A stretch of DNA of 64,000 nt from Halichondria panicea. Lineage: Eukaryota > Porifera > Demospongiae > Suberitida > Halichondriidae. Position 1 is the first letter of the stretch. The number at the start of each line of letters is the position of its first letter. The translations under genes and the position numbers were made by a program. The notes beneath the pieces were generated by a model, which was not told where the DNA came from, ran no database searches, and worked only from the letters and a program-made list of their open reading frames with translations. This document shows positions 14,601 through 29,300 of the stretch, one piece after another. The DNA is taken from NCBI RefSeq assembly GCF_963675165.1, contig NC_087384.1, positions 4,271,182 to 4,335,181 of the forward strand, written 5' to 3'.

Positions 14601-16710
14601 TAATCGTAATCATTCGAATTATAGCATTACATAGATACCGAATGCAAAGCACGCACGCACGCACACACGCACACACACACACACACACAGCCTGTCCAGA
14701 AGAAGCTTCAGACAGTTTCAGGCAGAAACAGGAGAGTCACAGAATACATTGCCCCGAATCGCAACCTTCTTAACACCAGCCCTAGCCGTGGATCTATTGC
14801 CGACACGTCTCTACATGTATTCTCAAGCCCACAGCTACTCGAAGAAGACGACGAAGTGGATGGTGGTAACCTGAAAATGTGTCGCTCTATCTCTGATGTC
14901 GATGATGTTAGCCGAGAAGAGATCGCTCGAGTGCTAGCCAATAGACAAAAGGAATGGGGGGCACTGAGTTTGTACTTTGGCTGCCGTAGGAGCGATCTGG
15001 ATCATATCTACAAAGATGAGCTGAAGAAGGCACGGGTAGTAGGTGGACTGGACAATGTCTACGTGGCACTCTCTAGAGAGCCGGAACAGCCAAAGGTGAG
15101 TACTATAATTAATAGCCAAAAAGGTTAGGAATCGGGTTCCAGATCGCTTGCAGCAGTACATGTGTTTTTGTGTATATACATGTACATGTATACGGCATTG
15201 GGAAGTCACAGTTGAGTGATTAGGTGGTCGATCTTTTCCCACTTTCTTGCACCATTACCAGCATGCAAACTTAATAAGATGTATTATGTACATCAGCACC
15301 CCCAGCTAGACTGTTCATTGCAACACTGAACAGCATGCACAGTACCATCTTTATGTCATTTGTTCTTTGCAGAAATACGTTCAGCACTTGTTGAAGGAGA
15401 ATGCTGATGCTGTAGTTCACCAACTCATAGAAGAGAGGGGTCATTTCTATGTGTGTGGGGACATCTCCATGGCAGCGGACGTGTGTCGTACCCTTCAGAG
15501 CATATTTGAGGAGAACGCCGCTATGTCTGCCGATCAAGCCAGGAAACTGATTGAGTCGATGAAGGATACTGGGTTCTATCACGAGGACATCTTTGGCGTC
15601 ACATTCAAACATCATGAGGTCACTACCCGAGTGAGAACTGCAGCCAAGAAGTGAGTGTACATGGTGGGGTGAACGTTGGACTTATACACATGTATGAAAT
15701 ACAGTGCAACAATCACAATTTCTGAGTAGTGTAGTCTTTTGTTATTGCCTCCCCCCCAAAAGTGGTCTTGAGTACATCACACATAATTCACATTCATATC
15801 AACCCACTCACTCACGTTAGGGCCTGGCGTATTCTTGTGAACACTGGAGATTCTCTCATGTTGCCTAGTCCCATGACCCCTCATGTCAGAATGCCCAGCC
15901 CACTACCAGGAGCTATGGTGAGCAAGTACGGTGTACATAAATACATTCTATTTTGCACAGTAAGCTGGTAAACTGTTGAGTAGGGTAGCAAGTGTTGAGA
16001 AGCCAGTACTTATCATTTAAATTGTAACTCTTTTTATTGGATAACTCCTCCCTCTAGCCGAGACATCCTCTTGACATCCAGTTTAATTCGTCCACCCTGC
16101 CCTTAAGACGTTCTGCTGGAATGAGCAAACGGCCTACCGTCACCGTACTCAACACTCAGAAACTAACACCCACTGAGCAGGTCGACAAGATGCTCCACTC
16201 ACGAACGTAAGCTGGTGTATGTTGTTATAATAGTGTAGGTTCATATTTATAACGACAGATCGAAGATACTAATATGAATCTTAGTAGCGGAGTGATAGTA
16301 GCCAAATCAAAACACTTCGGACCAAAAGTGTTGATTGTGCTTTGTAAGTAGTAAAGTCACGTGCAAGTCAAAGTTATGTGCAAGTCAGTGCACTCTCGAG
16401 GCATACAAATGCATTCTCTTGCTCGTTTTTAATTTCTTTCATTCCTCCCTGCAGCTCTGCTCCTCAACTCACGCCTCCCAAATTCGTTGTACCACCTAGG
16501 GCGCTCTCCCCAGTCACGGGAGACAATCCCATCCTAGAGCCAGTGGTCGAGGTCACCTCGCCTAAGTCACCTGATACCAGTACCAATGAGGACAAAGAGG
16601 AATCTGCAGAATCATCATCATCGGAGGCAGTAGTGAGTAGACAACAGTCAGATGAGTCGAGACAATCACGCCGGATAAAGACAATTTCAAGTGTCGAAAG
16701 TGTAGTGTAG
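2345..16710 (+). CDS. NOS: Nitric oxide synthase with PDZ domain (nNOS-like)
   Basis: Converts L-arginine to NO and citrulline using NADPH, FAD, FMN, heme and BH4. Coding exons: 2345-3007, 4395-4552, 5163-5337, 5944-6035, 7251-7392, 8236-8381, 8681-8855, 9647-9745, 10060-10212, 10378-10496, 10788-11037, 11285-11457, 11686-11836, 11999-12237, 12593-13076, 13332-13416, 13832-14082, 14691-15095, 15373-15650, 15821-15917, 16058-16206, 16455-16710. All junctions are GT-AG and in frame, giving about 1579 residues (human nNOS has 1434). Domains in order: PDZ (3-80, loop FGIGF); zinc-site cysteines CTANHC (227, 232); heme ligand C322 in [10 protein letters not shown]; substrate glutamate E502 in WYMCTEI; calmodulin segment (about 636-660); FMN motif ILYASETG; an insert of about 47 residues where nNOS has its autoinhibitory loop; FAD motif [14 protein letters not shown] motif [13 protein letters not shown]; a novel insert (about 1186-1275); [10 protein letters not shown]; then a serine/proline-rich tail of about 170 residues ending ESVV. 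The ATG just after an acceptor at 2340 was chosen as start because it opens the PDZ strand. Confidence 0.97.
3008..4394 (+). other. NOS intron 1, no gene seen
   Basis: AT-rich intron between the PDZ exon and the zinc-cysteine exon. No ORF, exon or transposon end is recognisable. Confidence 0.7.
5912..5943 (+). repeat. (CA)n forming the NOS exon 4 acceptor
   Basis: A short, once-interrupted CA repeat runs directly into the acceptor CAG. It takes the place of a normal polypyrimidine tract. Confidence 0.85.
6036..7250 (+). other. NOS intron 4, no gene seen
   Basis: A 1.2-kb intron. Open frames on the minus strand near 6384-6662 have no recognisable domain or splice context and look like chance. 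Confidence 0.65.
7599..7661 (+). repeat. 31-bp tandem duplication in NOS intron 5
   Basis: The block gtgaagggggtacgtgatta plus eleven more bases occurs twice in direct succession with no differences, so it is a recent slippage or repair event. Confidence 0.85.
7901..8112 (+). mobile_element. Dispersed repeat family R1, copy in NOS intron 5
   Basis: This fragment starts with AAGCCTCGGTGTGCATGCGC and ends near GCCATTGCAGCCTTTTCAGA. Related copies lie at 25873-26402, 41318-41755, 45050-45345, 55445-55935, 57846-58030 and 60600-60680. It carries no coding sequence. The longest copies have CCTCGGTG-type ends in inverted orientation, so this is probably a non-autonomous DNA transposon. Confidence 0.6.
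8630..8680 (+). repeat. (CA)n forming the NOS exon 7 acceptor
   Basis: About 25 uninterrupted CA units end in the CAG acceptor of NOS exon 7. There is no pyrimidine tract between repeat and exon. Confidence 0.9.
14651..14690 (+). repeat. CA-rich repeat forming the NOS exon 18 acceptor
   Basis: A CGCA/CA repeat ends in the CAG acceptor before the exon that carries the unusual NADPH-lobe insert of NOS. Confidence 0.9.
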
Positions 16711-17366
16711 GATTAATTGGAACTAGTTGTAGTTTTCTTAACGATTTAATTGATCTTCCTCGCACAACATGCAGATGATTATAATTTTTTGAAGGACATT
16801 TTAATAGGATCGCATATAATATATACACATGCGTACGTATAATTATGATCTCAACAACTTGATGTACATGAACACCCCATATAATTTGAATGTGTACTAT
16901 TAAATTTTTATTTTATTTTGTGCTGTATATACACAGTACACTCAACAATTAATTTCACACAAAAAATAATGAGATTGACATGAATTAATTAATTATATTG
17001 TTTATTTCAAGAATGTCAAACACTATACTACTTATCAATTAAGCGGTGTGTGCGTATACGTATAATTATGATCTCACAATTACTTAATGTGCATGAACAC
17101 CCCATAATAACGAGTGTTACAAGCATGCGCTTTGCTAATGCCTCTCGCCATGTTATGCTTTCGCTCAAAAAGTATTAGTGTTATATATGAATTTTACATT
17201 AGACACACACACACGCATGCACAGTCAGCTTTACCGTATCCCTCGAGGCATAATTATGGATCGATGTGTATAATTATACCGATCGTATTATTAAATATGC
17301 TGTACACTGCAGTACATTCAGCAATTAATTTCACAAAAAATAATGAGATTGACATGAATTAATTAT
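16711..17366. repeat. NOS-mS23 convergent spacer with duplicated mS23 3' end
   Basis: Blocks at about 16833-17047 are repeated at about 17050-17120 and 17300-17415. Shared segments include catgaacacccca and taatgagattgacatgaatt. The second copy continues into the last mS23 exon (stop at 17367). In the first copy the corresponding stretch (about 16995-17047) has lost the reading frame. This looks like an old tandem duplication of the mS23 3' end inside the NOS 3' flank. Confidence 0.75.
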
Positions 17367-19223
17367 TTACTTCAAAGATTCTAGAACGTCAAACACTACT
17401 TTCTCCAGTGGTGTGGCGTCCGGTTTGGTCTCTTTAGCTGCCTCCTGCAGAACAGACACGCACAGGTAAAAATAATCATGAAGAAGGATCGACAATTAGC
17501 AATCCACAAAAAAAGTTTAGCCTATAAATGGTATATACCGTACCATACATAAATACAATTTATACATACGCATACACATGAACAGCCTCGCACAATAAGA
17601 ACGAGAGTACACGGCTACGTACTAGCTATAGGCCGGCTGTAGCCATAGATTCTGTATCTATGCTGTAGCTATACAAGAGTCTCATGCCAACAACGACACC
17701 CACTACTATTTTCTATTACGCGCACGCATCCATAATTACATGTATATCCAAATCTCATTCTCAATACTCTCTAGCAAGTCTATACATAATGATGCCAATG
17801 GTAGATCAGTTTGGAGGTAATAAAGATTAACCAAATGTAGCCACACCCAATTCCGCATTCCTGAGCGTGAGATACAATGCATTATTAGTTGCCTTGCGCT
17901 AAGGGCGCTCGGCAATTATGGCACTCCACCAAAGTGAGTAAAAAGCTTTTCATCACATTACGCACCTGACTTACATGTAGAAGGTACATGTCATGTATAT
18001 ACCTGTAATGGTGTATGCACAGTATATACAAGTCTTACCTTTTCTCTGGGTTGCACACTGAGTGTCGAGTGAACGTCACTGACAGCTGCCATTGCACTCA
18101 AACCAGCTTCCTCTCGGCTCTTTCCAAGAGAAATCCTTTTGTTCTGCTCTCGTACAAACTGGTCAATCAGGTTAGGCAAGTTTCGATCCTTTCCCTCACA
18201 CAAAGAGTAGATTTCTTCTGCTGGAGTGAGGCCTGCCTTGGTGACAATAGAGTAGTGCCTTAAGAAATCCCTACAAGTATACGTACAGGTACACTATTAA
18301 GAAGGTAAAAGTCATTATCAAAAGGGAGGATGTAGTTACACATAAATGTACAATAAATATGACCAGATCACTGGAGTGTTTACACCCTCGGCATGAGGTG
18401 TTCTATTACATATCTCATAGTTGAATAGTGCTGTAAAAACTCCAGTATCATACTTTATGTCAATCTACAGGGAAATAAATAATTACTGCCTTACAAAGAA
18501 TGTTGTACGCTGCAATTACGGCTGGGGAAAGGCGTTGAAGTTTTTAGGTCATGCATAGGAGACTATGAAGTATGAACACAGTAAATCCAGCAAAGAGGAC
18601 TAATAACACATGACATGTATGGTAATGCATGTCTATAGTATGCAAAAACAATCATTGTGTAATTCTAGATAATTATTATAGTGTACGGAGTTTCAGTTGA
18701 TCTGTGAACAATCGTTTTCTACGATCACAGGGTCAGGTAACTCCTGCTACTCTATGCACACTCAGTAGTGCCTCAGGGTACAAAACCAACCCAGGCTCAA
18801 TACATGTGCAAACACTAAAACCCCTTCCAATAAAAGACGTCATGACTTGCGTTACCACTACTAATTGATCTCAGCTGTACGGTATGTATATATAATTATA
18901 TAGGAGCATAACCTAGTCTCAGCCGTAGTCGAAAGCTGCATTGGATACAACACTTTTTATTCTGCCATGATACCCTTCCCTTCATAATTATGAATCAGTA
19001 AACAGAGCACATTTCACCTTCTAAGGCAGTCTTCAGTGAAGGAGAGTGTCTTGGCCTTGCCAGAATGGAGTTGTCTGTCCTTGTGAGGTGGGGGAAGTGG
19101 TTCTACGGGAGGGAAGGCTTCAGCTACATCCAACCATAGAGGACGCTCCTTTAACACTCGAGTACTAAGCAGAAACCGTGTTCTAGCAACAACTGAGCCA
19201 GCTTCTATCACTCGCGAGGCCAT
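17367..19223 (-). CDS. MRPS23: Mitochondrial ribosomal protein S23 (mS23)
   Basis: A subunit of the small mitochondrial ribosomal subunit. Exons on the minus strand: 19018-19223, 18039-18270 and 17367-17444, GT-AG and in frame, 171 residues. The N-terminus has RTRFLLSTRVLKERPLWLDV followed by AEAFPP, which closely matches the conserved mS23 start (SRT, VLKE+PLW, D..AFPP). The middle (DFLRHYS, LPNLIDQFVREQNKRI) is helical and charged. The C-terminus is short and acidic/basic. The start codon lies 75 bp downstream of the FAAP20-like stop codon on the same strand, so the two genes are very tightly packed. The length is close to that of animal mS23 proteins. Confidence 0.88.
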
Positions 19224-19297
19224 GCTTGATTGCGGTAAGAATCGCCAAAAAAATTAAAACCTTGATTGGTAATGATCACTAGATGTGTATATGAAAA

Positions 19298-21052
19298 TCA
19301 GTCGGTGAGGTCTTCCACAGTCAGGCACAGAGCAAAGTGCTCATCAGCTTGATCTTGAGTAAACCTGGATAACAGACACATAAAGAATTACTTGTCTAGC
19401 ATTACTGGTCTTACTTGTTAAATTGTGTTAAATTCTACCTATTAAAAAATGCTTGAGGGTTAGTAATCAAGATGCATGTAAAGCATGGATTGTATATACA
19501 TTATACAGTGTTACCTTATGAACTTATGAACTTATGGAATATGGTAGTAGTTATAGTATGCACTTATTTACGACGTACCTTGCCGGGAACTCAAAGTAGC
19601 ACATTGGACATTGCTTAACAGCCAGATGACTGGTAATGGTAGTAGTACTGTTTGACACAGATGGACCAAAGCTCACAGCAGCAGGCACAGCAGGCTGAAG
19701 AGTGGGTACACCTTGAGAGGTTACTGGCGAAACTTGTCTAATACTCGTTCCAGAATTTTCACCCCTCACTTCAACTTTCTTGACATTAGAGTAAGATTTT
19801 CTGCAGACTACCGGGTTCAAATCAGCTCCGGGCTGTTGTACTACAGGTAACCAGTTTGCCTTGCTTATATGATGAACCTGACTTGGTTTGACAACTGGAT
19901 CTGTCGATTTGTCCCATCTTACAGGAGGCAGCTCATCACTGCTCGACGAATCAGGGCTCCTCTCAATGTAAATATCCACTTCTCTATCAATTCGGTTTAA
20001 TTCATCTACCGAAATTTCGTCAAACTCATTATCAATGTCATAAATGTCCACAGGAGGGTTGTATGATGTTAGAGAAGCCTCATCATTGTTCGTAGGATTA
20101 TCATTTTGACTAGTATGCGAGGTGCAAGATGGAATTGTCCTGTTGCTTGGTTCGAGTGCAACAAAAGTGTTCTTAGTATGAATAGTTGTTTCCTGTGAAG
20201 AAAGGGTATCAAAATCCATGTCTTCTTGCATTATTTTATCAAACACTCGCTCATCTTCGATTGACATATCCAAGAAATCATCCTCATCTGAAAACACTTT
20301 CTGGTCTTCATTAGGAGGTTGAACATTAACTGCTGTGTCGATTTCCATGTGAGACTCCTTAACAAAATGGCTACTGTGCATTCCATCACCAAATTTCTCG
20401 AAACTATCACTACCAAAATGTTCATTGGCTGTGTTAGTTTCTTCGACCTCATCATCCCTGAACATGCTCACTGCATTCCAGAGGTTGTATTTGATGTTGG
20501 GGGGTGGTAGGGGTGTCCATTTTAGAGACGGCTGCTCTGCCGAGCCATCACTCTCTTCCTCTGACACACCTCCAGCAGGAAGATCGTTCTCCATTGGCAA
20601 CTGCAAACCATAAAAGAAGTCAGTGCAAATGTATATTTGAGTAATAGTGAGATACTAACGTACAACCATGCTGTATTGCATTTTTGACATGCTGTTTAAT
20701 GTAGATTTATGTTCGAGGGAGTGGGTAAGGGTTAGGGTCTAATTAGATTGTATGTGTGTGTGGGTGTGTGTGGGGAGGGAGAACAGTGACTAACCTTAAG
20801 CTGTGATGTGGGGAACGAGGTGACGGGTTGTCCTCGTATCTTCTCCAATAGTTGTGCATATGACGTTGTAGGCCTGTGCAGAAAGGAACTGCTACAATAA
20901 GGAGCTATCATGAATGTGTTTTATACCTACCTGAATATGAGACTGTCAGCAGCGGGAGAACTGGAGGACTGATCAGTTGAATTCTCACCAACCTCCACAC
21001 TTGGTTTGGGCCTTTTTAAACTCAGAGGAACCTTCTTCTTCAGGGACTCCAT
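19298..21052 (-). CDS. FAAP20: FAAP20-like Fanconi-associated protein with UBZ4 finger
   Basis: FAAP20 is known to bind FANCA in the Fanconi anemia core complex and to bind ubiquitin through a UBZ finger during DNA crosslink repair. Exons (minus): 20931-21052, 20795-20873, 19579-20600 and 19298-19364, frame closed, 429 residues. Evidence is the C-terminal finger CPMC (398-401) with H417 and C421, spaced as in UBZ4, inside QCPMCYFEFPA-RFTQDQADEHFALC. This closely resembles the vertebrate FAAP20 finger. A WTPLPPP...LW segment (95-108) resembles the vertebrate WTPFPPDLW. The middle, about 270 residues, is acidic, serine-rich and probably disordered, which makes the protein far longer than human FAAP20 (180 residues). 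A clear FANCA-binding helix could not be identified by eye; LLEKIRG in exon 2 is a candidate. Confidence 0.78.
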
Positions 21053-21207
21053 TGTTAGCAGCCAGGTACTATACTGGAATCAACAGCTGAGTACACTTTT
21101 AAGAAGTGTGGTAAAGGTCGCTAGATATATTAAATTCTGCCAACCCAGCAGATTATTCTGAGACTTTGTGTTGACATTGTGTGTAGCTCTAGCTCTTTCT
21201 GGGAATT
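21053..21207. promoter_or_regulatory. Bidirectional promoter region, FAAP20-like / TMEM120
   Basis: Only 155 bp separate the divergent start codons, so both 5'UTRs and any core promoter must fit here or overlap. No TATA box is obvious. This is inference from gene geometry. Confidence 0.55.
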
Positions 21208-25192
<3,985 letters not shown>

Positions 25193-25635
25193 ATTTTAGG
25201 ATAAAACGATTTGACAACTTTTTGTGTATAATCAAATTGTTTGAAAGGACTGGCAGTAAAACAAATAATCATGAGGAAGAGAATGCATGCATGGCAATTA
25301 CACAATCTACGTATTTTCTGAAAAGGACCCTTGCGATCGCGAGCAGCTGTCTACACAGCTAGAGAGGATCTGTGCACAGACAGACTATAGATACTGTACA
25401 ACTTGCTTGCGCGTGCACACCAAGGCATGATCACAAAGATACTATAATTATATGTATATCTAGCTTATAGAAATACACACAAAAAACATACATGCAGGAC
25501 ATGAAGGAATATAAAAGCTATACAATCTGACCTCTAGATCTAACACAATGCTCTATATACATGTATACAACATAGCTTCTAAACAGTCAAGCGACAATGC
25601 TATAAAGTATAAACAGTTACTGCATTGTTCAAAGT
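25193..25635. other. Convergent spacer TMEM120 / Neverland-like
   Basis: A 443-bp AT-rich tail-to-tail interval that must hold both 3'UTRs. No coding potential or repeat structure was recognised. Confidence 0.6.
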
Positions 25636-26333
25636 TCAAAAATCAAGTTCGTCTTTTTTGAAGGTGAATTTTTCACTGTTCTCGGAGTAAAACTGTGAGT
25701 ACCAGCGCCTGTGCTTCAGTATGAGTTCATCTTCACGTACCAGGACTGGCTTGTGGTTGTAACGCTTGTTGTTCCACACTATCATGTCCCGCTCCAACTA
25801 CACAGGACAGGACAGAAAAGTTGTAATGTTTGACAAAATCAATAATCAAACAGCAAAGAAAACACTGAACGGATGAAAGCACCGCTGGTGTTGATGCCTC
25901 GGTGGAGATGCCACATAACATAATACACGCATTATAATTATCGTGATGAACAGCATTAATTAATTTTGCTGCATGCAAACTCAACCATGATTGTTGTTAA
26001 AAACGATCGATGCCAAAACTTCCAAGCCTAAAATCACTATGGCTGCAGCAGCAGCAGAGCCTTGCAGCTCTCTTCTCACTCTTGCAGCTACCAATAGCTA
26101 GCGTTCTAGTGCAGAGCTAACTACTAAGTAGAGTAGCAACACTCGGTGAATAAGTTTTGCTACGCACTCTTCTGAAAAGATTGCAATGGGATTCCAAGTA
26201 AGCAAAACTAAGCATAACTCGAGAACGAAGCATTATTTTGCAAATCCACGAATTAAAATCCCCAAAAAAACATGACTAGAAGCCTATAGAAACTCTTACT
26301 TACACTTCATTGATCCTTGAGTAGCTGTAGCAG

Positions 26334-26364
<31 letters not shown>

Positions 26365-29300
26365 TACCGTATACCTCGCTTGCGCATGCACACCGAGGCA
26401 TAAATATAATTATTACATGTTCATAATCTAGCTGACTGCCATTTTCACTGACCTAGTATAGGAGCAGGGACTACATATTTGTAGGTGCTATAGCAGCGTA
26501 GTACATGCTTTACGTACTTGAATGTTATAGGCTTGCACCATCCACTTGACCAAGAATGTAGGAATCCACCAATCAGAGTAGGCCACCAGAGAATGTTTCT
26601 GCAGGAATGGCTCCAATGGAGTCAGAGATTGAAAGAGCAGCACAGTGCCAAACTTAGACTTGAGATTCAGATACACAACTCCAGGTCCCATCTAAAGAGA
26701 ATGTTCAGATGTAATCACTACTTTTTAAGCAAATTTTGAGACTCCCCGTTTACATGAAGCAGGGGTTAAACACATGTCATAGTACATGCATGTTGAAGCA
26801 GTTTAGCCACAAGTTACTGATCTCACTCATACCTGGTCAGCAACAGACGTGACGTCCAGAAACTTAAAATTCACTCCCATTAAATTATTAGTCACGGTAA
26901 GAGTCATACGGCCAACATGAGTGGAAGGTTCTGGCAAAGATTCCCAGCGAGCTGTCCAACTGTGTGTGTGCAGTCTCCCAGAAAGCAGCTCACGATAGTT
27001 TATACCAGAGCCTGAGGAAACTCCTGCTCCGTGAAGATATGCCAGGTGAGATACATCAGCACCATTCTCAGGGATGTCCTGCATATGGCAAGCGTAGAGC
27101 ACCACCACATTAATTAGCCTCGCCCTACACCCATTTTTGCTCATAATTATTGGTTGGTCGCCCTGAGGGACTGGTATCCATTGATACGCATGCACTGACT
27201 ATTCTCCGGTATATCTGGGGAATTCGGATAACAACGTATAATTATATGCTCAAAGCAATGACGTAAAAACAGAGGAAGGAAGTAGAAAACAATGATTGAG
27301 CACTGTAGCAACTACATTGTACATAACGATGATTGATGGTTTCTATAGCCATATACTCTAGGAGCTAATCTTAGCCAACCAAAAGCCAGTGAACATTGTG
27401 GATGACCATCATCTTAAAAGCTGCAGCTAGAGGCTAGCCTCTACATGGGTCAAAGGATCCTCGGAAGAGAAAAGAGATATATAATATATTATACGGAGTT
27501 GAAAATGCTGTGACTAATCTACAATGGAATAAAGATAATGGTAAATGTCTCAATAAAATTAATATTGCTGTTTTGCGCAAAACAGTCAGTGCAAGCCAAG
27601 AGGTCTGTGTGCTTTTTGTATACTATAGTACTAAGTCTACAGTTTTGGAGCAGTGTATTGTATATATATACCCCTATGCAATTGAAAGTACGTAATGTGT
27701 TGCTGATACATACATGTATAAGTACAAAATACTCACTTAATTAGCATTGACTAAAATTACCTCTACATGAGCATTGATAAAATGGGTCGAGGAGAGTCGA
27801 TACACAAAACGACCGTTGGCTATCCCTTCTAGGTCTTTTAGCGACCAAAATGGCTCCCTTTCTTCAGCATCATGCCACACGAGGATGGAACCATTGCACT
27901 CTATGGTGGGCCAAGCCTTGACCTTGGCCTGGGCCGGGATCTTCCCCTTAGCGTACGGGATCTTGGTACACTGACCTGTCTCGCCATCAAACTGCCAGCC
28001 ATGGAATGGACACTCAATGCAGGAGCCATAGATCTATTATGAAAGCAGCCATAGAGATCAAAGGAAACTATGCTAACAAATCCTATAGAGTACAACCAAG
28101 GGCGTATGAAGAGAAGAGGGCATGCAACTACTATCTATCAGAAAACAAATGGGCGGGGTCTTATATCTAAAAATAGTAAAGAATGCATTGCACGTGCACC
28201 GTTTTGTGCGTGCACGGTGAAGATATACGGAAACTTACAGAGAAAGTATCTATTCTAGCTAAGCTAACACACTGCAGATGATTGTAGCTCTCTATACTAT
28301 TAGATCCCATTTGAGTGTATTTAGCAGGGAACTATGAGCTATAGTACCGGTACTATAGATTGCTCTGGGCTACAAACTACAACATTGTACATTGTATTGT
28401 GATTTACAAGAAGATACACATTTAGACTACATTACATCATCTGTAATTGATCTGATTGGCTAAAAACAGTAGATTACATGGAAGCATAATCTACAGAAGG
28501 TACTTATTCTACAGGAAGTGGACGCATATTCTACAGGAAATGGGCGCTTATTCTACAGGAAGTGGACACATATTCTACAGGAAATGGACGCATATTCTAC
28601 AGGAAGTGACAAATAATTTGCAGGAAGTTCTCAAAAGTTGGAATGAAATTTTTAGTGAAAGTGACAAGAAGATGACAAAAAACATTATAAAAAACACAGA
28701 ATGCAATAGTTTGTTCAGTCAATATCCATTCTTTCCATGTCCACTGTTGCTTTGTATTGCTTTTTCCAGTTGGGCATGGGCAAGGGGGGCCAGGAAAGCA
28801 TCAAAAACATTTTAGCAGTCACTTGACACTTTCTATTGAGTTTTTTAAGGTTCCATGCCGGTCCAGTCTGCTCTATACCCCCTCCACTCCACCACAGTAC
28901 AAGTTGTGTCGACACGCCGAAGATTTCTCGGCGTGTTAACCGCTGCGGTCAACTGGAGGCAAAAAGAAGGAAAGATAGTTATCAGAGCTTCATTTTTTTC
29001 TTGTAGTGTTGCAGTCAGTTCTAGCATAGTTCTAGGTTCTTTTTGCTTGTCTGTTCTTTCCAGTATCTTCAAGAAGCGTTTCACAAGCTTTACTAAGTTT
29101 TACTGTAGTTTTTCATTGTTTTGAAGCCGTCTTCTTGTCTTTTTCTGTCAACTGGTGTCTCTCACAGCTCTCCAGCTCGTCCAGCTCGCACAAATTCAAT
29201 TTCTGTTGCTACGCACCAAACCTGGCTTTTTATAACCACGCCTCGCGCATGCGCAATGAAGTCCAAGTTAGATAGACCACACCCACTTGTAGAATATTCG

